Virus record (IMG/VR): IMGVR_UViG_3300031227_000085
Coordinates: 1-47,054 of that record
Length of the DNA stretch: 47,054 nt
Reading direction: 5' to 3' (one strand)
From: a virus
The notes beneath the pieces are model-generated. The model saw nothing but the letters and a program-made list of their open reading frames with translations, was not told the DNA's origin and did not search any database. Below are positions 46,455 to 47,054 of this stretch, piece after piece; position 1 is the stretch's first letter; every line of letters starts with the position of its first letter. The position numbers were made by a program, and so were the translations under genes.

Positions 46455-47054
46455 TGACAAAACTAACAGAATTCGATTCACTATTTGAGAAGCCGGAAGC
46501 TAAGAGCGAAGTTGAAACTGTAAAGGATTCGGGAGGCAGAACCAAGATAATGGTAGCTATCCCGCATTTGGGCTGGATACTGGCTGGGTTGGAGACGAAG
46601 ATTGCCAGATGGATAATGGAAAGGGATTACGATGTGGTTCAGCTGTTCAGGTCAGCGGCTCCGGTGTCGGCGAACAGAAACGGCATCGTCCACGAGTTCC
46701 TACAGACCGATTGCGACTTTCTCCTGATGATTGACAGCGATACCACCCCTATTAAGAACCCGCTGGACTTGGTAAAGCACGACAAGGATATAGTAAGCGG
46801 CGCCACGCCTACTTGGAAAGAGGGGGGGTACGCTTGGGCGGTTGGGAGGAGGTACGAGGACGGGAGCTACAATCAGTACAAGCAAGATGAAAGAACAGGT
46901 CTTAGGCTGGTAGACGGTGTTGGGGCAAGCTGTCTGATGATTAAGAGGAAGGTATTGGAAACGGTTAAGATACCGTTTATGGAAAAGTGGAACGAGATAG
47001 GGGAAAGAGCTTTAGGTGAGGATTTACACTTCTGCGAGAAGGCGCAAGAGGCGG
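46454..47054 (+). CDS. Glycosyltransferase (GT-A fold), 5' part
   Basis: This is the start of the 244-residue enzyme completed at 1-488. Residues 30-40 (TKIMVAIPHLG) form the first Rossmann strand, residues 94-97 the DSDT metal-binding motif. The start ATG 46454 is in TAATG overlap with the HNH gene. Its reading frame runs to the window end without a stop. From 46701 the sequence repeats the window start with 20 mostly synonymous differences in one patch, which keeps the protein almost unchanged and implies purifying selection. Confidence 0.8.
   Translation, partial: MTKLTEFDSLFEKPEAKSEVETVKDSGGRTKIMVAIPHLGWILAGLETKIARWIMERDYDVVQLFRSAAPVSANRNGIVHEFLQTDCDFLLMIDSDTTPIKNPLDLVKHDKDIVSGATPTWKEGGYAWAVGRRYEDGSYNQYKQDERTGLRLVDGVGASCLMIKRKVLETVKIPFMEKWNEIGERALGEDLHFCEKAQEA
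46701..47054. repeat. Terminal overlap, right copy (matches 1-354)
   Basis: Same 354 bases as the window start, with all 20 differences falling between 46829 and 46927. See the left copy for interpretation. Confidence 0.85.

Overview
The window is an apparently complete genome of a tailed, siphovirus-like bacteriophage of about 46.7 kb, read once around and slightly past its start. The last 354 bases repeat the first 354, with a polymorphic patch in the middle, and a glycosyltransferase gene runs across the join (46454-46700 then 1-488). The molecule is therefore circular or circularly permuted, and probably assembled from a mixed population. I see no integrase, no DNA polymerase and no recognisable tRNA gene. 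The host cannot be named. Strong AAAGGGGGTG and AAGGAGGT ribosome binding sites, TTGACA-N17-TATAAT promoters and some TRTGn extended -10 elements fit a bacterium with a Gram-positive-like expression system (inference).

Layout, clockwise. 34917-46454 is the packaging and head module: small and GpA-type large terminase, a Mu-type portal fused to MuF and carrying an intein, a small membrane protein, a prohead protease with a nested in-frame scaffold, a decoration protein, the major capsid protein and minor virion proteins. 46454-488 is the glycosyltransferase. 541-6183 holds a 1254-residue repeat protein and the head-tail connector and completion proteins. 6795-15150 is the tail module: tube, lambda-like G/GT chaperones with a -1 slippery site, tape measure, distal tail, hub and fibre. 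15125-16434 is lysis (C39-like peptidase and holin-like protein), closed by a strong hairpin. 16585-28149 is the rightward early/middle region of small overlapping genes with three TTGACA promoters. It contains a recombination cassette (Rad52-like annealing protein, RecB/Cas4-like nuclease, SSB), a sulfotransferase-like protein, a replication initiator with repeats that look like an origin, and a DnaC-like loader. 28150-34933 is an accessory stretch: three strongly structured non-coding regions, a lytic transglycosylase-like protein, a CAP-domain protein, an HNH protein, a metallophosphoesterase and a glycosyltransferase-methyltransferase fusion.

The genome is heavily colonised by homing endonucleases: six free-standing genes (two NUMOD3-HNH, three other HNH, one LAGLIDADG) plus one inside an intein. 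The most striking feature is the MuF intein (38841-39986). Where a normal intein carries its endonuclease domain in frame, this one carries a separate zinc-finger/Vsr-like nuclease gene on the opposite strand (39069-39878), codon-for-codon in register with the intein frame, so one stretch is open on both strands. That gene and four of the free-standing ones have promoters whose -10 box ends only 6-7 bases before the ATG, which predicts leaderless mRNAs. The endonucleases would then be expressed independently of the phage operons they sit in.
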